A stretch of 64,000 nt of DNA, taken from Amborella trichopoda. Lineage: Eukaryota; Streptophyta; Magnoliopsida; Amborellales; Amborellaceae. The notes beneath the pieces are model-generated. The model searched no databases. It saw only the letters and a list, made by a program, of their open reading frames with translations, and was not told the DNA's origin. The translations under genes and the position numbers were made by a program. The first letter of the stretch is position 1. Each line of letters begins with the position of its first letter. Below are positions 60,601 through 63,593 of this stretch, one piece after another. The DNA is taken from positions 275,047 through 339,046 of the forward strand of contig NW_006498137.1 of assembly GCF_000471905.2 (NCBI RefSeq). The letters are read 5' to 3'.

Positions 60601-63593
60601 CCCCTGTAAGATAAGCCTCTGAGACATTAAATGTATATAATTCCTTCCTTCTTGAGTAAAGAACTATGTCATTCCAATTACTTCTTGAACTTTGCATTTG
60701 TCTCTTTCTTCAAGGTTGTGTGATGAGCGGTGAGATCATTGTCACTCTCTTTAGGGACATATAAGATGTACCTGATTTACACCTTGTTTTTCCGATCATT
60801 CTGGTTGACATACAGTTCACTATTAAATCCTGAGAAAGTTTGTCATTAACTCTCAACAAGCTAGTTCTTACATTCCATTGTGGGTCGAGATGCTTGATGA
60901 AGCCCTTCCTCTTTATTATTGAATTTTATATATTTGCATGCGGCACGTGCTGGTTCCAGCCAGCAATTCTGTTCGAGGAGATGATGCATTTTTTATGATT
61001 TTCACTTGACCGGCAAAATGTAATGAAATTTTTTATTTTTGTTAGAGCCTACCTTGCGACGAGGAGATTCTGTCTACCTTATTGGGTTAAGTAGAAATCT
61101 CCAAGCAACATCGAGGAAATCTACTGTGACTAACCCTTGTGCTGCCTTAAATATCGGCTCAGCTGATTGCCCACGATATAGAGCAACCAACATGGAAGTT
61201 ATAGAGCTTGACACTGGTCTGTCAGTCCAATCCGCTTTTGCTGTGATAGGGTTGTGATTCAAGCTTATAATTTTGACTTAATTGGAATTCTCCATTTCTT
61301 ATAAGGATTTTCCTTTTGCATTTCTCCAGATTTTGGAAGTACATTTTCCGGTGTGCTGACAGATGAGAATGGTAGGGTCCAGGCACTGTGGGCCAGTTTT
61401 TCTACACAGGTATTTTTACTCAATACTCTCTTCATTATTGTTTTAGATCTAGATGTGTTTTAATTTAAATTGGCATTTACAGTTGAAATATGGCTGCAAT
61501 TCCTCTGAAGATCATCAATTTGTTCGGGGGATCCCAATCTATGCTATCAGTGAGGTCCTTGATAAGATCATCTGTGGGGTCAAGGGACCACCGCTGCTCA
61601 TAAATGGCAGAAAAATGCCAATGCCACTCGCCAGAATTCTGGAGGTTGAACTGTATCCGACTTTGCTTTCTAAGGCAAGGAGTTTTGGCTTGAGTGATGA
61701 ATGGGTCCGGGTATGTATAGGCCCTTATAGATGGTGAATCTTAGTAATTGGTGTCTCTTGAATCTTGAATCCTTTCACATATCAGAAACGCTTGTGAACC
61801 ATGACAACCTATTTTCAAAGTGTTGTAGTTAAATAATTTTCTTTTCAACAACTATTTCAACTTTGAAATAGAACTTACTATAAATATCTTAATATGAGAA
61901 ACAAGTTATACTTTGAAGTCGTTACAAGTCATTACCTCGTCGTAGGGGTTCATATAGGCAGAATGGCAACCACCCCCCTACGTTAATTTATATTGATTCA
62001 TTTTTTCAAGCTGTTTATGCTCACTTCATATTTTGCACTACTCTACTACTGTGCATGATCACGTCATGGTCCAATTGCTCCCTTATCCTATATTGACAAA
62101 GGCTAAAAGTATGATTGCCTGGTTTACTGGATGCCTTTAGATTTCTATCATACTGTGACTGCTTTATCACATGGTTGTGTGAAGGAGTTGGTGTGGAACA
62201 AATGTGTAGCAATATATGCAAGTCCAATTAATATTGCTGAGTAACACAAAATTGTTAATCATCGTCTTATTTCGCCAGTGTCAGTTGTACTCACAATTTT
62301 CCTGTTTTTCACCCTCTCTACGTACAGTCCCCACAGTTCATTTAGTCCAATAGGATGGAAAGCTCTTATTTTGCTGGTGTTAGATGCACATCGTCTTATT
62401 TTCAATCATCTGAATGTACAGAATCATTTTGGCTGCATGGATTTGCACCATTTTTATTGTGGGTTTTCAGGATTGTGCAGATAGGAAGTATATTAAACTT
62501 CAATGAGTTTAATTCTCATTGTGTGTTTTCTATTCCATACGTGAATACAACATGCATGCCCACACATGCATACATGCACACTATTTTTAAACTTACTATT
62601 ATTGTCATCTTAACCCCTAATAATAAAGTTGCTTTTCTGTTAGAGCTTGATTCATATTTGCTTGTATTTCTGTGTCTGCTGAATGTCTTTCACCTTCCAC
62701 CTCTTCCTTTTCTTTTCTTGCAGGCTCTTGCCAAAAAAGATACCATAAGAAGGCAAGTCTTACGAGTGAAAGGTTGTTTGGCAGGATCTAAAGCCGAGAA
62801 CCTTTTAGAACAAGGTGACATGCTGCTGGCAATTAAGAAGGAACCAATCACCTGTTTTCGTGATATTGAATATGCATGTCAGGAGTTGGATAAATTTGAG
62901 GACAGTGAAGGCAAACTAAACCTAACAATATTTAGGCAGGTGAGGCATCACAATTCTCCTGATCTGCACCTTCTCTATGTACAGTCTCTACAATCTGTTT
63001 AGCCCCATTAAAATGGAATGGAAAGCTCTCTTTATATAAGCTCCCTTTATATATCTCCACTTCATATTAGCCAATCTCCTCCAATATCTCTATCTCTATA
63101 TAATGGTACAACCCTTGAAAGTTGACAAAAGAAACCCTTTTCCATTTTTTCACCAATTTTTTTGTTAGTTTAGAAATGCGAGGGAAAACATGCTTATGCT
63201 AGTTCTCCAGCTTTCTACTCTATAACTAAACCTTTTGTAGCAATAGGATATGATGCCTTCTCTTAAATTTCTACCCTGCATAATGTTTTATTAAAATAGG
63301 AGAGGAAAATCTACCTCCTATTTAGCTGCATCTGGACCGAGCAATGCAAAAATGAAAATCTAAACATCTCTCATTCAATATAAGGGGAAGATAGACCGAC
63401 TGATTTCCTTCTATGGTGGAAACTCATGTTCACAGGGCTTGGAAATTGAGCTTTCTGTGGGCACAGATATTAGAGATGGCAATGGCACAAACCGCATGGT
63501 GAATTGGTGTGGATGTATCGTTCAAGATCCTCATTCGGCTGTCCGTGCATTAGGGTTTCTTCCTGAAGAAGGGCATGGTGTTTATGTGGCAAG
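5292..63593 (+). CDS. DEG7: DEG7 / protease Do-like 7 (Deg/HtrA serine protease), 22 visible exons, 3' end outside window
   Basis: Coding exons: 5292-5577, 6452-6522, 12714-12848, 13436-13494, 25624-25660, 27409-27534, 30286-30375, 30860-30925, 31149-31205, 31326-31391, 32144-32251, 32412-32492, 37050-37099, 48202-48367, 49205-49723, 52016-52198, 52286-52391, 61046-61216, 61330-61409, 61483-61710, 62724-62939, 63436-63593. They sum to 3059 nt (1019 codons plus 2 nt), with GT-AG at every junction and no stop. The protein follows Arabidopsis DEG7 nearly colinearly. The first protease domain (about 45-265) has His91 (NRHVV), Asp122 (HDFGF) and Ser206 (GGSSGSP). PDZ-like regions follow at about 275-370 and 380-480, then a variable acidic linker (about 505-635), a degenerate second protease half (about 640-870) and another PDZ (about 885-970). 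Family knowledge: DEG7 is an ATP-independent endopeptidase linked to photosystem II D1 turnover; its double-protease layout resembles fungal Nma111. No clear transit peptide is visible. Confidence 0.96.
5578..6451 (+). other. DEG7 intron 1
   Basis: GT-AG intron of 874 nt, T-rich on the sense strand as usual for plant introns. No transposon or RNA gene is visible. A short tandem 'gtgggtata' duplication lies near 5951-5970. Confidence 0.8.
6452..6522 (+). CDS. DEG7: DEG7 exon 2
   Basis: The acceptor gttgtag ends at 6451 and the donor gtaagt begins at 6523. The exon restores the split Gly of [11 protein letters not shown] and runs to YRDP, ending in phase 0 after residue 119. The match to Arabidopsis DEG7 is close across the junction. 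Confidence 0.94.
6523..8382 (+). other. DEG7 intron 2, proximal part
   Basis: Mostly T-rich intronic DNA. The block at about 6930-7550 has short opposing ORFs (for example 7166-7396 on -) and may be a decayed insertion, but I recognise no domain. A-runs and T-runs lie near 7550-7700. 'ccactctatacag' at 8370-8382 is the left target duplication of the adjoining LINE. Confidence 0.5.
8383..9690 (-). mobile_element. 5'-truncated L1-type LINE, inverted, with 13-bp target duplication
   Basis: A poly(T) run at 8383-8392 is the element's poly(A) tail on the minus strand. It is flanked by 'ccactctatacag' (8370-8382) and 'ccactctatatag' (9691-9703), 13 bp with one mismatch. The body encodes, on the minus strand, the end of the zf-RVT region and an RNase H domain. 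Plant L1 lineages often carry RNase H after the reverse transcriptase. The element is antisense to DEG7. Confidence 0.88.
8617..9465 (-). pseudogene. LINE ORF2 C-terminus: zf-RVT tail plus RNase H
   Basis: 282-codon open stretch. It begins in the W-rich region before RNase H (motif [12 protein letters not shown]) and continues to an RNase H domain with [16 protein letters not shown] (first catalytic Asp), then [20 protein letters not shown] (Glu) and VEGDS (Asp). The C-terminal part after WASGK is out of register with the expected end. It lacks the endonuclease and reverse transcriptase because the insertion is 5'-truncated, so it is not functional alone. Confidence 0.85.
9901..9985 (+). repeat. 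Compound microsatellite (TATG)n-(TG)n-(TAGA)n
   Basis: Contiguous runs of TA, TATG, TG and TAGA units in DEG7 intron 2, between the LINE and the hAT element. Confidence 0.95.
10185..11996 (-). mobile_element. hAT element 1, TAGGCG-rich ends, BED-finger remnants
   Basis: 8-bp flanks are 'gtgtgaat' (10177-10184) and 'gtgtgaaa' (11997-12004). The termini are inverted: tagtgtttcaaaaagtg at the left and the complement tttgttcaaaaaagtg at the right. Both subterminal zones (10198-10275 and 11820-11985) are packed with CCTAGGCG/GGCGCCC motifs. Minus-strand coding remnants hold three BED-type zinc-finger repeats and an acidic C-terminal tail but no catalytic core, so it is an internally deleted, non-autonomous element. 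Confidence 0.82.
10501..11455 (-). pseudogene. hAT transposase remnant: three BED-type zinc fingers and acidic tail
   Basis: Read on the minus strand from 11455 there are three related units of about 60 codons. Each carries a [16 protein letters not shown] lead, a C-N-Y/F-C pair and a G-G/I-x-RFKKH/Y stretch, that is a Cys2-His zf-BED pattern. The second unit has one Cys replaced by Tyr or Phe, and stops interrupt several leads. Then comes a basic-to-acidic tail (10501-10734) rich in Glu/Asp ending SDDDDD. The RNase H-like catalytic and hATC domains expected between them are missing. Confidence 0.72.
12068..12205 (+). repeat. Imperfect tandem duplication, about 65-bp unit
   Basis: 'acttctaattttttagtaag' to 'catcttgatgattggaa' occurs twice in a row (about 12074-12128 and 12140-12198) with few differences. 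It lies in intron 2, 0.5 kb before exon 3. Confidence 0.8.
12714..12848 (+). CDS. DEG7: DEG7 exon 3 (catalytic Asp)
   Basis: The acceptor tttctag ends at 12713 and the donor gtatgt starts at 12849. It has 45 codons, [11 protein letters not shown] to VVGNDSGEK. Asp122 of HDFGF is the second member of the triad. It lies 6.2 kb downstream of exon 2 because of transposon insertions in intron 2. Confidence 0.95.
12849..13435 (+). other. DEG7 intron 3
   Basis: 587-nt GT-AG intron, A/T-rich, no visible insertion. Confidence 0.8.
13436..13494 (+). CDS. DEG7: DEG7 exon 4
   Basis: The acceptor ttccag ends at 13435. The exon reads [19 protein letters not shown] and stops two bases into a Lys codon at the donor gtatgt (13495). 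The codon is completed 12.1 kb later by the first base of exon 5. Confidence 0.94.
14835..15527 (+). mobile_element. hAT element B, 693 bp non-autonomous, perfect 8-bp TSD
   Basis: Perfect 8-bp target duplication 'atcacatc' at 14827-14834 and 15528-15535. The terminal repeats start CATTGAAC at the left and read CAATGTTC on the complement of the right end. CTAGGC-rich subterminal blocks lie at 14860-14935 and 15480-15505. The interior is not coding: about four modules of (CT)n, (GAA)n, (CA)n around a repeated 'aagtgttcaatgcgagg'-like sequence. Same family signature as elements 1 and C. Confidence 0.88.
15775..16465 (-). pseudogene. hAT transposase C-terminus (hATC dimerisation domain and acidic tail)
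   Basis: On the minus strand from 16462 the reading [21 protein letters not shown] and then [21 protein letters not shown] matches the plant hATC signature (SQTC..GCERNWS...HxRLNDLVYVxYNLRLR). A splice-like break follows, then VEEWVVEQ with stops (about 16030-16110), then an acidic tail (about 15780-15870, [20 protein letters not shown]). Stops and the lost Trp of ERNWS show decay. Confidence 0.78.
16975..19060 (+). pseudogene. LINE ORF1-like region (DUF4283-like plus proline-rich)
   Basis: A degenerate nucleic-acid-binding region at about 17000-17430 has the [20 protein letters not shown] pattern seen before the Cys knuckle in plant LINE ORF1. A basic patch ([11 protein letters not shown], about 17560) follows, then a long Pro/Ser/Leu-rich stretch open in two frames. 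A 62-bp direct duplication at about 17142-17250 (gaccactgagtttgga...) disrupts the frame. No ORF here is likely to be an independent gene. Confidence 0.6.
17142..17250 (+). repeat. Direct duplication of about 55-60 bp inside LINE ORF1
   Basis: 'gaccactgagtttgga' followed by 'ctactcg' and 'ccccacatgatc' occurs twice back to back, with a few substitutions. Confidence 0.88.
19355..21345 (+). pseudogene. LINE ORF2: endonuclease and reverse transcriptase, broken
   Basis: AP-type endonuclease: start [10 protein letters not shown], then ALTETK (catalytic Glu), GDFN and SDHCP-like residues across several frames. Reverse transcriptase: DRAPLPDGF near 20655, [15 protein letters not shown] near 21030 and YADDTLLF near 21333, where the catalytic Asp pair survives but a stop follows. 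At least six stops or frame changes separate these blocks. Confidence 0.82.
22183..23095 (+). pseudogene. LINE ORF2 C-terminus: zf-RVT and RNase H, broken
   Basis: The zf-RVT region ([12 protein letters not shown]; about 22235-22280) leads to [21 protein letters not shown], the same block seen in the truncated LINE at 8617-9465. RNase H follows in another frame ([15 protein letters not shown] near 22675). A 21-bp unit 'cctcctgggcctcaggctga' is repeated 2-3 times at 22890-22945 inside RNase H. Confidence 0.8.
23340..24115 (-). pseudogene. hAT transposase central domain relic
   Basis: Minus-strand reading includes [12 protein letters not shown]...FKNIVEEV (about 23930-24065), then [23 protein letters not shown] and a [18 protein letters not shown] stretch (about 23500-23690). 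These correspond to the plant hAT blocks GTxFLxSVDAS...VVEEVG and IDxRWDxQLHRPLHAAGYYLNP. Poly-C/poly-A insertions near 23865-23895 and several stops show decay. It faces the hATC piece across the LINE. Confidence 0.75.
24796..25623 (+). other. DEG7 intron 4, distal part
   Basis: No coding or transposon end recognised. A G-rich spot near 25200-25230 and a pyrimidine-rich run before the acceptor at 25623 are the only features. Confidence 0.5.
25624..25660 (+). CDS. DEG7: DEG7 exon 5 (37-nt micro-exon)
   Basis: The acceptor ctgtgcag ends at 25623 and the donor gtaata starts at 25661. The exon encodes [12 protein letters not shown] after completing the split Lys codon. It is only 37 nt yet is kept between a 12.1-kb and a 1.7-kb intron. 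Confidence 0.93.
25661..27408 (+). other. DEG7 intron 5
   Basis: 1.75-kb T-rich intron. It contains a (TG)n microsatellite at 27339-27362 close to the acceptor. Short minus ORFs (26133-26345, 26589-26798) show no motif. Confidence 0.7.
27339..27362 (+). repeat. (TG)n microsatellite
   Basis: About 12 TG units, 47 nt upstream of the exon 6 acceptor. Confidence 0.95.
27409..27534 (+). CDS. DEG7: DEG7 exon 6 (catalytic Ser)
   Basis: The acceptor ttattcag ends at 27408 and the donor gtgagt starts at 27535. It has 42 codons, [13 protein letters not shown] to FFLPLER. By alignment with the GNSGG motif of DegP the nucleophile is Ser206. A (TA)n repeat and an assembly gap lie shortly downstream. Confidence 0.96.
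27607..27656 (+). repeat. (TA)n microsatellite
   Basis: About 22 uninterrupted TA units then tatanactata. It directly precedes the assembly gap and probably caused it. Confidence 0.95.
27688..27838. other. Assembly gap (151 N)
   Basis: Run of N within DEG7 intron 6, with one extra N at 27657. True length is unknown. Confidence 0.99.
28087..28260 (+). repeat. Degenerate TATAG/TAGTG simple repeat
   Basis: Variants of 'tatagtatagtggaatata' run here and resume at about 28485-28545 and 28683-28820, enclosing the hairpin cluster and an RTE tail. They suggest one decayed AT-rich satellite-like block. Confidence 0.7.
28272..28420. repeat. Cluster of four perfect hairpins
   Basis: Four stems: gcctatgggcgaaaat 28272-28287 with its complement 28295-28310 (16 bp, 7-nt loop); gtccga/tcggac 28319-28335; cggtct/agaccg 28335-28354; caacggctct/agagccgttg 28398-28420 (10 bp, 3-nt loop). 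'ggcgaaa' recurs at 28424-28430. This 150-bp island is GC-richer than the TATAG repeat around it. Function unknown. Confidence 0.85.
28545..28666 (+). mobile_element. RTE-type LINE 3' tail, 122 bp, with 16-bp target duplication
   Basis: Perfect flanking copies of 'tttagtatatggtgta' at 28529-28544 and 28667-28682. The insert is the complement of the 3' end of the RTE at 39841 (ggattcatgtagccgaccc, caattgggaaaaggct) and ends in the (GAT)n tail typical of the RTE clade. Confidence 0.88.
28820..29656 (+). other. DEG7 intron 6, repeat-like middle part
   Basis: Blocks with repeated 'gatcc/ggatc' words (about 28900-29045) resemble those at 59400-59790 and may be ends of an unrecognised element. No coding motif (the minus ORF 28729-29115 is not recognised). 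Confidence 0.35.
29657..29738 (-). mobile_element. RTE-type LINE 3' tail, 82 bp, inverted
   Basis: Starts catcatcatcatcg and continues 'aagctttatcccaattattt', then 'gggtcatgaatcct', the RTE 3' end on the minus strand. Flanking 'agtaatt' occurs at 29650-29656 and 29739-29745. Confidence 0.72.
29866..29886 (+). repeat. Homopolymer of 21 C
   Basis: Uninterrupted C run followed by A-rich DNA in intron 6, 400 nt before exon 7. Confidence 0.97.
30286..30375 (+). CDS. DEG7: DEG7 exon 7
   Basis: The acceptor tttacag ends at 30285 and the donor gtttgt starts at 30376. It has 30 codons, [13 protein letters not shown] to TIPRGTLQ. This is the end of the first protease domain and the linker to the first PDZ domain. 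Confidence 0.93.
30860..30925 (+). CDS. DEG7: DEG7 exon 8
   Basis: The acceptor ctttag ends at 30859 and the donor gtaaac starts at 30926. It has 22 codons, [16 protein letters not shown] to QTEQ. This is the conserved segment leading into PDZ1. Confidence 0.93.
31149..31205 (+). CDS. DEG7: DEG7 exon 9 (PDZ1)
   Basis: The acceptor gattag ends at 31148 and the donor gtgagt starts at 31206. It has 19 codons, [19 protein letters not shown]. The TGMLVVDSV strand is the PDZ carboxylate-binding-side strand typical of HtrA proteases. Confidence 0.93.
31326..31391 (+). CDS. DEG7: DEG7 exon 10 (PDZ1)
   Basis: The acceptor ttggcag ends at 31325 and the donor gtaatc starts at 31392. It has 22 codons, [22 protein letters not shown]. 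The [12 protein letters not shown] motif is the most conserved HtrA PDZ signature. Confidence 0.94.
32144..32251 (+). CDS. DEG7: DEG7 exon 11 (PDZ1 end)
   Basis: The acceptor ccttag ends at 32143 and the donor gtaagt starts at 32252. It has 36 codons, [14 protein letters not shown] to SPMTVKLT, forming the PDZ alpha helix and last strands. Confidence 0.93.
32412..32492 (+). CDS. DEG7: DEG7 exon 12
   Basis: The acceptor gatgcag ends at 32411 and the donor gttagt starts at 32493. It has 27 codons, [17 protein letters not shown] to LSYQQ. It starts the second PDZ-like region and precedes a 4.6-kb intron. Confidence 0.94.
33580..33905 (+). repeat. Tandem repeat, about 100-bp unit, three copies
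   Basis: 'cggcacaa(c/t)ggctaa(a/g)ctactcg' recurs at 33670, 33771 and 33871. The cgacagctag-type and gtgactagtc-type segments lie between. Confidence 0.82.
33986..34605 (+). repeat. Tandem array, about 53-bp unit, about 12 copies
   Basis: The unit has a GC-rich half (catttgcactgccgtgcgca or variants with cagtatgcactgc) and a purine-rich half (agacaagagagagaag). Copies vary by a few bases and by unit length (about 51-63). ORFs through it on both strands are by-products of the repeat. Confidence 0.9.
34629..34809 (+). repeat. Pure polypurine tract, 181 nt
   Basis: Only A and G, mainly GAAA/GAGA units, directly after the 53-bp array. Confidence 0.97.
36241..37049 (+). other. DEG7 intron 12, distal part
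   Basis: Ordinary A/T-rich intron DNA leading to the acceptor at 37049; no feature recognised. Confidence 0.6.
37050..37099 (+). CDS. DEG7: DEG7 exon 13 (50-nt)
   Basis: The acceptor gtaacag ends at 37049 and the donor gtatgt starts at 37100. It encodes [16 protein letters not shown] plus two bases of Gly. The codon is completed at 48202, after an 11.1-kb intron. Confidence 0.93.
37430..38560. other. Possible LTR-retrotransposon relic in intron 13
   Basis: 37480-37740 has purine/pyrimidine blocks and a TATTTATA box (near 37718), like an LTR promoter region. On the minus strand 'tggtaccagagac' (38526-38538) resembles an initiator-Met-tRNA binding site (TGGTATCAGAGC). No protein domain and no paired LTR seen. 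Confidence 0.25.
39841..41402 (-). mobile_element. RTE-clade LINE, 5'-truncated, in the satellite of hAT C
   Basis: 6-bp target duplication 'taacag' at 39835-39840 and 41403-41408. The undisturbed satellite elsewhere reads 'catgtaatagtaattatt', which confirms the empty site. The 3' end (left) is a TGATGA-type tail on the minus strand, as in plant RTE elements. Minus-strand coding is reverse transcriptase only. Confidence 0.88.
40560..41330 (-). pseudogene. RTE reverse transcriptase remnant
   Basis: From 41312: [19 protein letters not shown] and EVWK (RTE finger motif GPDxIPxEVWK), then a [17 protein letters not shown] block, [10 protein letters not shown], then [13 protein letters not shown] and FADDIVLI near 40625. 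The domain order is correct and the catalytic Asp pair is present, but at least three in-frame stops break it. Confidence 0.85.
42245..43740 (-). pseudogene. L1-type LINE reverse transcriptase remnant
   Basis: Minus strand, several frames: [16 protein letters not shown] near 43260-43310 (for the ALKxDLxKAFDxV motif), [19 protein letters not shown] near 43070-43115 (GDPLSPLLFVLAME), [11 protein letters not shown] near 43010-43030 (YADD motif with Ala changed to Ile), then thumb-region residues [18 protein letters not shown] near 42780-42830. Stops throughout. Ends not defined. Confidence 0.72.
44352..44796 (+). mobile_element. Mutator-like MITE, copy 3, perfect 9-bp target duplication
   Basis: 'ttaaaagat' at 44343-44351 and 44797-44805. 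Ends gggtgtggtttctataagg|ttgcaacc and, on the complement, ggaaaaattttatacaagg|ttgcaacc. A 9-bp duplication and G-starting inverted ends fit the Mutator superfamily. No coding capacity. A short internal duplication (gtaaaaatcaagtagatcta) lies near 44500-44570. Confidence 0.88.
45115..45265 (+). repeat. CTCTCT-rich tandem-like block
   Basis: Repeated 'ctctctct...catgcca' words in intron 13. Confidence 0.75.
46000..46760 (+). other. Possible solo LTR
   Basis: A TATA box (gctatataagcccc, 46449-46462) lies in a 0.7-kb block rich in 'gtgg/catgg' words and unlike surrounding intron DNA, as in an LTR U3/R. I could not place TG...CA ends or a target duplication. Confidence 0.28.
47365..47525 (+). repeat. 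Tandem duplication, about 94-bp unit
   Basis: 'ttttcaattgttag' to 'tttgtgatgttatca(t/c)ttggata' occurs at 47370-47419 and 47457-47514 with few differences. Confidence 0.85.
48202..48367 (+). CDS. DEG7: DEG7 exon 14
   Basis: The acceptor aatgcag ends at 48201 and the donor gtattt starts at 48368. It encodes [16 protein letters not shown] to SHVDRHRNK. The donor lies inside a 97-bp tandem duplication, so a second identical ggtatttgatcc sits downstream at 48464. Confidence 0.93.
48367..48560 (+). repeat. 97-bp tandem duplication covering the exon 14 donor
   Basis: The first unit begins at the last base of exon 14 (48367). The second begins at 48464. 'ggtatttgatcctatgatct' to 'gtctttttgaactt' is shared with about five differences. 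The second copy repeats the donor sequence. Confidence 0.9.
48561..49204 (+). other. DEG7 intron 14, distal part
   Basis: T-rich intron DNA, no insertion recognised; pyrimidine tract before the acceptor at 49204. Confidence 0.7.
49205..49723 (+). CDS. DEG7: DEG7 exon 15 (largest exon, variable linker)
   Basis: The acceptor tttgcag ends at 49204 and the donor gtaaag starts at 49724. It has 173 codons. It begins [14 protein letters not shown] and ends EATLVMFE. The middle is Ser/Glu/Asp-rich with a basic cluster ([13 protein letters not shown]), aligns poorly with Arabidopsis as expected for this linker, and could include a nuclear-localisation-like basic patch (inference). Confidence 0.92.
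49795..51190 (-). mobile_element. Deleted Gypsy-type LTR element relic (gag start and 3' end only)
   Basis: On the minus strand from about 51185: leader DNA, a gag-like N-terminus at about 50700-50900 ([15 protein letters not shown] coiled coil, then [11 protein letters not shown]), a jump to sequence ending 'gaggatgagttttctccaa' and ccaggagagaatgatgg, the usual end of plant Gypsy pol plus polypurine tract, then LTR-like DNA from about 50195 to 49795. 'aaaattatacttattt' recurs at both edges. No protease, RT or integrase remains. Confidence 0.5.
51182..51334 (+). repeat. Tandem repeat, about 53-bp unit, three copies
   Basis: 'ccatcctata(aat)gctaggaaagt' followed by 'tctttcttattaaactcag' repeats three times in intron 15. 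Confidence 0.92.
51980..52015 (+). promoter_or_regulatory. Alternative in-frame 3' splice site for exon 16
   Basis: A strong acceptor (actcttttcag, ending 51979) lies 36 nt before the conserved acceptor (52015). Its use would add 12 codons, [12 protein letters not shown], in frame and without a stop, just before VHVPPSC. Arabidopsis DEG7 joins MFE directly to VHVPPSC, so 52016 is preferred. Confidence 0.45.
52016..52198 (+). CDS. DEG7: DEG7 exon 16 (start of degenerate second protease half)
   Basis: The acceptor ttgcag ends at 52015 and the donor gtagtt starts at 52199. It has 61 codons, [21 protein letters not shown] to [17 protein letters not shown] resembles the glycine turn of trypsin-fold proteases, but VDKNTVAV replaces the NRHVV of the active half. 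A second acceptor at 51979 is in frame. Confidence 0.93.
52286..52391 (+). CDS. DEG7: DEG7 exon 17
   Basis: The acceptor catcag ends at 52285 and the donor gtatgt starts at 52392. It encodes [21 protein letters not shown] to AAELLP plus one base. [10 protein letters not shown] is the counterpart of [10 protein letters not shown] in the active half, with Asp replaced by Asn-Tyr. The following 8.65-kb intron holds the Copia element. Confidence 0.93.
52892..53225 (-). mobile_element. Mutator-like MITE, copy 4, inverted
   Basis: Right end 'aaggttgcaacc' + ttatgcaaaccacaccc is the complement of the copy-3 left end. Left end ggaaaaagtttac resembles the copy-3 right end. Internal landmarks match in reverse (catccatttttaagattctca, aaaatagattctcg). 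Flanking nonamers differ, so the outer limits are approximate. Confidence 0.72.
53627..54268 (+). repeat. 5' LTR of the Copia element
   Basis: 642 bp, TGTTACA...CCAAACA. Matches 58367-59004. Contains repeated gagagaaag words. Confidence 0.94.
54271..54282 (+). other. Primer-binding site
   Basis: tggtatcaaagc, two bases after the 5' LTR, matches the 3' end complement of initiator Met tRNA (TGGTATCAGAGC) with one difference. Confidence 0.85.
54363..55130 (+). pseudogene. Copia gag remnant
   Basis: Starts [19 protein letters not shown], a Copia gag (UBN2-like) start. It is interrupted by in-frame stops at 54747-54749 and 54906-54908. A CX2CX4HX4C zinc knuckle ([14 protein letters not shown]) lies at 55064-55105. 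Confidence 0.88.
55205..56426 (+). pseudogene. Copia protease and integrase remnant
   Basis: The protease site reads LNSGAS near 55241, with Asn where the family has the catalytic Asp. The pre-integrase block has HSRLGH, but the zinc-binding end reads DHYAMGKQ with a Cys missing. The integrase core keeps IYSDVCGP and [10 protein letters not shown] stop at 56070-56072 falls just before the catalytic Glu region (VIERMN). Further stops follow. Confidence 0.9.
56500..57626 (+). pseudogene. Copia reverse transcriptase remnant
   Basis: [11 protein letters not shown] and NRWVYAIKW lead to a frameshift near 56935. The next frame continues [31 protein letters not shown] (first Asp) and [15 protein letters not shown]. 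The catalytic box reads LLLYDDDML near 57330 where Copia has YVDDML. Confidence 0.93.
57627..58159 (+). pseudogene. Copia RNase H remnant
   Basis: [21 protein letters not shown] (the family has DADWAG), [11 protein letters not shown] and [10 protein letters not shown] are the Copia RNase H blocks, with stops upstream near 57624 and 57752. Confidence 0.92.
58367..59004 (+). repeat. 3' LTR of the Copia element
   Basis: 638 bp, TGTTACATGTG...CCCAACA, followed by the gaaag target duplication. Confidence 0.94.
59390..59790 (+). repeat. GATCC/GGATC-rich interspersed block
   Basis: 'gggatct(c/t)g', 'gatcaagatccc' and similar words recur irregularly, related to words at 28900-29045. May be a decayed element end. 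No coding capacity. Confidence 0.55.
59840..59940 (+). repeat. (GATCCC/GATCCT)n hexanucleotide minisatellite
   Basis: About 13-14 tandem GATCYS hexamers (gatcccgatcctgatc...). It yields Ile-Pro/Gly-Ser-type repeats in both strands' ORFs that are not genes. Confidence 0.95.
59945..61045 (+). other. DEG7 intron 17, distal part
   Basis: T-rich intron DNA to the acceptor at 61045; no further insertion recognised. Confidence 0.6.
61046..61216 (+). CDS. DEG7: DEG7 exon 18
   Basis: The acceptor tttgttag ends at 61045. The exon runs [20 protein letters not shown] to MEVIELDT plus one base, with donor gtctgt at 61217, a weaker than average donor. The conserved Asp-Phe-Gly that follows is supplied by exon 19, which fixes this donor. 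Confidence 0.92.
61330..61409 (+). CDS. DEG7: DEG7 exon 19
   Basis: The acceptor ctccag ends at 61329 and the donor gtattt starts at 61410. It encodes (D)[14 protein letters not shown] to FSTQ. FGSTFSG occupies the position of the active-half GGSSGSP but lacks that motif, consistent with a non-catalytic second half. Confidence 0.93.
61483..61710 (+). CDS. DEG7: DEG7 exon 20
   Basis: The acceptor tttacag ends at 61482 and the donor gtatgt starts at 61711. It has 76 codons, [20 protein letters not shown] to [10 protein letters not shown]. It includes the highly conserved [20 protein letters not shown] segment. Confidence 0.95.
61711..62723 (+). other. DEG7 intron 20
   Basis: 1.0-kb GT-AG intron. 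'ctctacgtacagtc' near 62320 and 'ctctatgtacagtctc' near 62975 hint at a duplicated segment shared with intron 21. No gene seen. Confidence 0.6.
62724..62939 (+). CDS. DEG7: DEG7 exon 21 (third visible PDZ)
   Basis: The acceptor ttgcag ends at 62723 and the donor gtgagg starts at 62940. It has 72 codons, [21 protein letters not shown] to [21 protein letters not shown] matches the PDZ turn seen as [12 protein letters not shown] in PDZ1. Confidence 0.95.
62940..63435 (+). other. DEG7 intron 21
   Basis: 496-nt GT-AG intron. The part at about 62960-63030 (tgtacagtctc...ttagcccca..aatggaatggaaagctct) resembles intron 20 at about 62315-62365, suggesting a duplicated repeat. Confidence 0.6.
63436..63593 (+). 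CDS. DEG7: DEG7 exon 22 (last exon in window)
   Basis: The acceptor ttcacag ends at 63435 and the donor gtaaaa starts at 63594. It encodes [17 protein letters not shown] to GHGVYVA plus two bases (AG) of a split Arg codon. In Arabidopsis the protein continues with a last PDZ of about 80 residues, which is not found before 64000. Confidence 0.94.
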
